From positions 169,619-204,760 of the forward strand of contig SWDO01000001.1 in the NCBI GenBank assembly GCA_005116895.1: a stretch of DNA of 35,142 nucleotides, in the 5' to 3' direction. Shown piece after piece: positions 32,520 through 35,142 of this stretch. The stretch is from Nitrospira sp. Lineage in GTDB: Bacteria; Nitrospirota; Nitrospiria; Nitrospirales; Nitrospiraceae. Made by a program: the position numbers and the translations under genes. Numbering within the stretch: position 1 is the first letter of the stretch; every line of letters starts with the position of its first letter. The notes below the pieces were generated by a model. It searched no databases. It was not told the DNA's origin and saw nothing but the letters and a program-made list of their open reading frames with translations.

Positions 32520-32529
32520 AACACTACAC
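32516..32529. repeat. Right terminal inverted repeat of the IS630 element
   Basis: Reverse complement reads GTGTAGTGTTTCAT; it contains the transposase stop region and abuts the TA at 32530-32531. Confidence 0.85.
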
Positions 32530-32822
32530 TAGCGTATCCGGACTGCCGTTCCAGAGGCACCACAGAGATATTCAGACGAACCTCTTCCTGGCATGGTAAC
32601 CGTTTCTTTCTCTGGAGGAATGGCGGCGCTGAAGATCAAGACAGAACCGTGAGGATCGATGTGCCCATTCATCTTCGTACCGGTCAGGGTGTAGGACCGA
32701 TCAACTGCGTGGAAGGTGCCTTCTTGGCTGAAACTTCCATTCGGTTTCACGGTATAGGTGAGTTCAGCAGTCTCTTCGAATGACGTGGAGGTTGGGCCGG
32801 GAAGAACTAGCGCATGGTACAT
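32529..32822 (-). CDS. Small beta-rich hypothetical protein ending at the IS boundary
   Basis: A 97-residue protein with alternating strands (AELTYTVKPNGSFSQEGTF, YTLTGTKMNGHIDPHG, SVLIFSAAIPPEKETV) and Gly turns, suggesting a small secreted or domain-type beta sandwich; no signal peptide is evident in this frame. No Shine-Dalgarno precedes ATG 32822, so it may be a fragment of a larger gene. Its stop codon TAG uses T and A of the IS target duplication and the first G of the IS end. In the reconstructed uninterrupted site the same TAG results from the flanking G, so the coding part is unaltered. Function is unknown. Confidence 0.45.
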   Translation of the reverse strand: MYHALVLPGPTSTSFEETAELTYTVKPNGSFSQEGTFHAVDRSYTLTGTKMNGHIDPHGSVLIFSAAIPPEKETVTMPGRGSSEYLCGASGTAVRIR

Positions 32823-32993
32823 TGCCGCGTTTTGATTTAAAGGCTAGGCGCTTTAATGATTGCCGCCATTTGGCGGAGTCCGTAGCATCGAAGCCCCCAA
32901 ATTCGTGAAAAGGTGTAACTTGAAGATGGGCTTAATATTTATTGAGGAATAATATATTGGGCAGTTTGAAGGTCTAATTGCAAGGATCCTAAT
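32823..32993. other. AT-rich intergenic stretch
   Basis: No gene is seen. An AT-rich block around 32930-32955 stands out from the GC-rich surroundings and is a candidate promoter region for the small gene that reads leftward from 32822. Confidence 0.35.
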
Positions 32994-33506
32994 CTAGTCG
33001 CATTGCTTGAACTGGGACTGTTGACAACGCCGTGCCATTTCCTGCGCCTGTTCGATCTGCTCGGTTGTCATGTGTGAAGTCAGATAGTCTCGACGTTTCA
33101 CGGCTGCTTTCCCCTCATCGCCTTTTGACATGGCACCAGCGATGTGGTACCACATGAGCGCGCGAACCACGTCTTTCCGGACACCCCGTCCCCTCTCGTA
33201 CATCAGGCCCAGATTGCTCTGCGGACCAGCGTAGCCCTGCGCCGCCGCCTTACGAAACCACGCCAGTGCTGTCGGGTTATCCTGTCGGACGCCCCGTCCT
33301 TTTTCATGCATCAAGCCTAGATAGAACTGAGCTGATGCCACGCCTTGCTCAGCCAGGGGACTGAAGAGGCGAGCTGCCTGCGTATACTCGCCACGCTCAT
33401 ACGCAAATTCCGCCTCTTCGAGAGAATTTGCGGCCACAACGGGCTGTGGACTTACGCTTGCTGCATAGGTCAGAGCCAAGAGTAGTGCACAGAAAACACG
33501 CCGCAT
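32994..33506 (-). CDS. Secreted Sel1/TPR-repeat protein
   Basis: A 170-residue protein. The signal peptide (VFCALLLALTYAASVS, cleaved near PVVAA) is followed by a short helix pair (LEEAEFAYERGEYTQAARLF) and two clear Sel1 repeats of 36 residues (AQFYLGLMHEKGRGVRQD, PQSNLGLMYERGRGVRKD), each ending in A-x-x-W-(F/Y). A last partial helix and the basic tail (RRCQQSQFKQCD) hold two Cys. Sel1 proteins act as scaffolds in the periplasm for envelope or signalling complexes. The preferred start is ATG 33506; a TTG seven codons upstream has an AAAGG site downstream of it, which does not help. Confidence 0.85.
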   Translation of the reverse strand: MRRVFCALLLALTYAASVSPQPVVAANSLEEAEFAYERGEYTQAARLFSPLAEQGVASAQFYLGLMHEKGRGVRQDNPTALAWFRKAAAQGYAGPQSNLGLMYERGRGVRKDVVRALMWYHIAGAMSKGDEGKAAVKRRDYLTSHMTTEQIEQAQEMARRCQQSQFKQCD

Positions 33507-33527
33507 CGAGCACCAACCTTTCAACAA

Positions 33528-33847
33528 AATCGTTACACCATGAAGCCCTGGAATCTTCTTTCAGCAAGATCTCATTCGTAGCTTGAACCACTCATATGAA
33601 AACCGAATGAACCCAACGAACAAGTTCCACGCCAACGGCAAGTGTACTGCAAAGGCGGAGGCCAATCCATCACTCCTGAGTCGATAGGGGAGGCGAGAAA
33701 GGCATCGGATTGTCACGCGGCAAGCCCGCCTGAAAATTCAGAATGTCCCCAGTGTCTTCTTCTTGCTAGGAAATGGTTTCTCAGAAAAGACTCCCGATCC
33801 TTGTACTTCAAACCCCGGCCAACTCATCCAAACTCATTTCCCCGTTC
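33528..33847. other. Gene-free stretch between the Sel1 and rhodanese genes
   Basis: Both flanking genes are on the minus strand, so this interval holds the promoter of the Sel1-repeat gene and the 3' region of the rhodanese gene. I see no protein-like frame, strong terminator or clear sigma-70 pair. Confidence 0.4.
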
Positions 33848-34366
33848 CTATTCGTAGATGGGTTCTCCGCGTGTGAGCCAGATACCCCATGATTTGGAGT
33901 AGGCGTGTATCTGTTCTGTTTCGACGCCATCTATGGTTACGACAGGGTGCCTTGTGTTGACCCATTGGAAGATGCCGCCGTAGACATTGACGACATGGGT
34001 GTATCCTTGCTGGAGCAGTCGTTCTGCAATACGCTCGCTGCGGTACCCCACTGAACAATAGACTGCCACTGGTGCCTGTGTGTCAATTCCAACCAGCCGA
34101 GCCAAATCAAAATCGTCGTAGCCCACCCAAGTCGCTCCTGCAATATGACTCACTTCAAATTCCCGGTACGCACGGGCATCGAGTACACGATACTGCCCCG
34201 ATTCGACCTGGTCGACCGACACTTCCGGTACGCTGTGCGACAACAGGGTGGACAGCAGCAGGTCATAGGCCGTGTTGCTCACATGGGTCGGCGCGTGGCG
34301 GTGACGTTCCCACAAAAAGAAGTGCACTCCCAGCACGACCATTCCAAGAATTATGAGATAGCGCAT
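33848..34366 (-). CDS. Membrane-anchored rhodanese-domain protein
   Basis: A 172-residue protein with an N-terminal membrane anchor (YLIILGMVVLGVHFFLW) and a periplasmic rhodanese domain. EVSVDQVESGQYRVLDARAYREFEVSHIAGA is the usual first half, and the active-site loop is VYCSVGYRSER with the catalytic Cys. It likely transfers or binds sulfane sulfur in the periplasm, or acts as a redox/phosphatase-like binding module. I prefer ATG 34366, with GGTGG upstream and the membrane span directly behind it, to a GTG 13 codons earlier that has no ribosome site. It lies about 90 bases after the RAYT transposase gene on the same strand, but linkage is probably accidental. Confidence 0.88.
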   Translation of the reverse strand: MRYLIILGMVVLGVHFFLWERHRHAPTHVSNTAYDLLLSTLLSHSVPEVSVDQVESGQYRVLDARAYREFEVSHIAGATWVGYDDFDLARLVGIDTQAPVAVYCSVGYRSERIAERLLQQGYTHVVNVYGGIFQWVNTRHPVVTIDGVETEQIHAYSKSWGIWLTRGEPIYE

Positions 34367-34456
34367 CGGCAGCCACCGCTGGAATAGGATCGAGGTTTCT
34401 GCCACGGGGGCATGGTTCAGTCAAATGTCGAGGATGAACTGCAGCGGCGTCAGTGT

Positions 34457-35128
34457 TCAAGAGCCTTTCGGGCGTCCCCGAGGGCGCAAGGTTGACTCCA
34501 TGCCAAACCGTTTCGCCATGCGGCGCACCCAGCCTTCTTCACCAAATGGACGGCCACGCTGCACACTGATCCGGAGCCTGTCCAAATCCTCGCCGGTTTC
34601 AGGACGATTCACCCGCGCGACCCAATTTCGTGGCAGGTCCACCGGCCAGTCACTTAGCCAGGTCGTGATTTTTGGATCGCCTTGGGCTCGTCGCCACAAA
34701 CTAGACCATCGCCAATTTTCAGCCTGTCTGACCAGTTTGGCCCGCAGCGCATTACGCTCCACGTAGCGGGCGACTGTCAGGAAATGCGCATCGGTTTGGA
34801 CTGGAAATGACCTGAAGCGGCCTTGATAGACCGGACCAGTGCCGGCGGTGTTATGGTGCGAATGCCAGCGTTGGGTGTGGGTGACGGTGATCCAGCGGAG
34901 CACTTCGGAGAGTTCTCCGTCCTGCCGAGGCCAGAGCAGGAGATGCCAGTGAGTCGGCATCAGGCAATAGGCGGCGATGCGAATGCGAGAATTGGCCTGG
35001 GCTTCGGCCAGGACCTGTTCAAACGCGGCATAGTCGGCGGGTTCCTCGAACAGGGGGAGGCGTCCCACTCGACGATTCAGGACATGGTAGGCGAGGGCGC
35101 CAGCAACGAGTCGGGGGCGACGAGGCAT
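34457..35128 (-). CDS. REP-associated tyrosine transposase (RAYT, IS200/IS605-like)
   Basis: A 223-residue Y1 HUH transposase. N-terminal ALAYHVLNRRVGRLPLFEE starts the domain, the HUH pair is in MPTHWHLLLWP, and the catalytic Tyr is in LTVARYVERNALRA, followed by NWRWSSLWRR. The longer C-terminal region and SLWRRAQGDP are typical of the RAYT subfamily, which is domesticated and linked to REP palindromes rather than an IS. I see no REP hairpins beside it, though the window ends 14 bases past the start and the left flank is short. The start is ATG 35128. Confidence 0.9.
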   Translation of the reverse strand: MPRRPRLVAGALAYHVLNRRVGRLPLFEEPADYAAFEQVLAEAQANSRIRIAAYCLMPTHWHLLLWPRQDGELSEVLRWITVTHTQRWHSHHNTAGTGPVYQGRFRSFPVQTDAHFLTVARYVERNALRAKLVRQAENWRWSSLWRRAQGDPKITTWLSDWPVDLPRNWVARVNRPETGEDLDRLRISVQRGRPFGEEGWVRRMAKRFGMESTLRPRGRPKGS

Positions 35129-35142
35129 AGGGAATCTTCTAG

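Larger units (their letters stand above)
31362..32529 (+). mobile_element. IS630-family insertion sequence, intact
   Basis: An element of 1168 bases bounded by terminal inverted repeats GTGTAGTGCTGCAT (left) and GTGTAGTGTTTCAT (right, reverse complement), 12 of 14 matching. TA dinucleotides at 31360-31361 and 32530-32531 are the target duplication typical of IS630/Tc1-mariner transposition. It contains one transposase gene without disruption and so may still be active. Removing it and one TA rejoins the flanks to a single TA. Confidence 0.9.

Noticed and set aside
1..35142. CRISPR array, tRNA or rRNA genes
   Set aside because: No regularly spaced direct repeats and no cloverleaf or rRNA-like sequence was noticed on reading.

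Overview
The window looks like chromosomal DNA of a moderately GC-rich Gram-negative bacterium. The mix of genes (recA-recX-alaS-ruvX-mltG in one run, a HemQ-type chlorite-dismutase-fold protein, many secreted TIG, propeller and Sel1 proteins, several toxin-antitoxin pairs) suggests a member of the Nitrospirota, probably Nitrospira-like. This is inference from gene content and protein style; no rRNA or other taxonomic marker is present.

Layout. 1-3.8 kb: the 3' end of an SDR oxidoreductase, then a minus-strand run of envelope and unknown genes, including a two-repeat envelope protein split by an in-frame TAA. 4.1-9 kb: a HemQ-like gene with a strong terminator, divergent from cinA-thpR, then a minus-strand pair of Old Yellow Enzyme and ankyrin-repeat protein. 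9-12.7 kb is an accessory region: a YgiT-type zinc finger, a RelE/ParE toxin-antitoxin pair plus a second, N-terminally damaged RelE, the remnant of an integron (integrase C-terminus, Pc-like promoter, attI-like site, one cassette with a canonical attC), a Phd/RelE pair and a PilZ protein.

12.9-21.2 kb is the housekeeping core, all on the plus strand: recA, recX, alaS, ruvX, mltG, deoC, a divergent deoB, and ridA. Most junctions are tight or overlapping. DeoC and DeoB would together channel deoxyribose phosphates into central metabolism, but this DeoB lacks ligands normally used for its second manganese. 21.3-28.5 kb carries two translationally coupled secreted proteins (five TIG domains with Cys-Cys motifs, and a seven-repeat YCF48-type propeller), then an RND efflux pair (lipoprotein adaptor and inner-membrane permease) with no outer-membrane channel gene in the window.

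28.7-35.1 kb is again accessory: a small winged-helix-like protein, an unknown 231-residue protein, YaeQ, a VF530-type DNA-binding protein, a YajD-type HNH nuclease, an intact IS630-family element that landed exactly in the stop codon of a small gene without destroying it, a Sel1-repeat protein, a membrane-anchored rhodanese, and a REP-associated (RAYT) transposase.

The most notable items are the decayed integron with integrase and cassette in the same orientation, the interrupted duplicated envelope protein, the DeoB with missing metal ligands, and the TIG/propeller pair.
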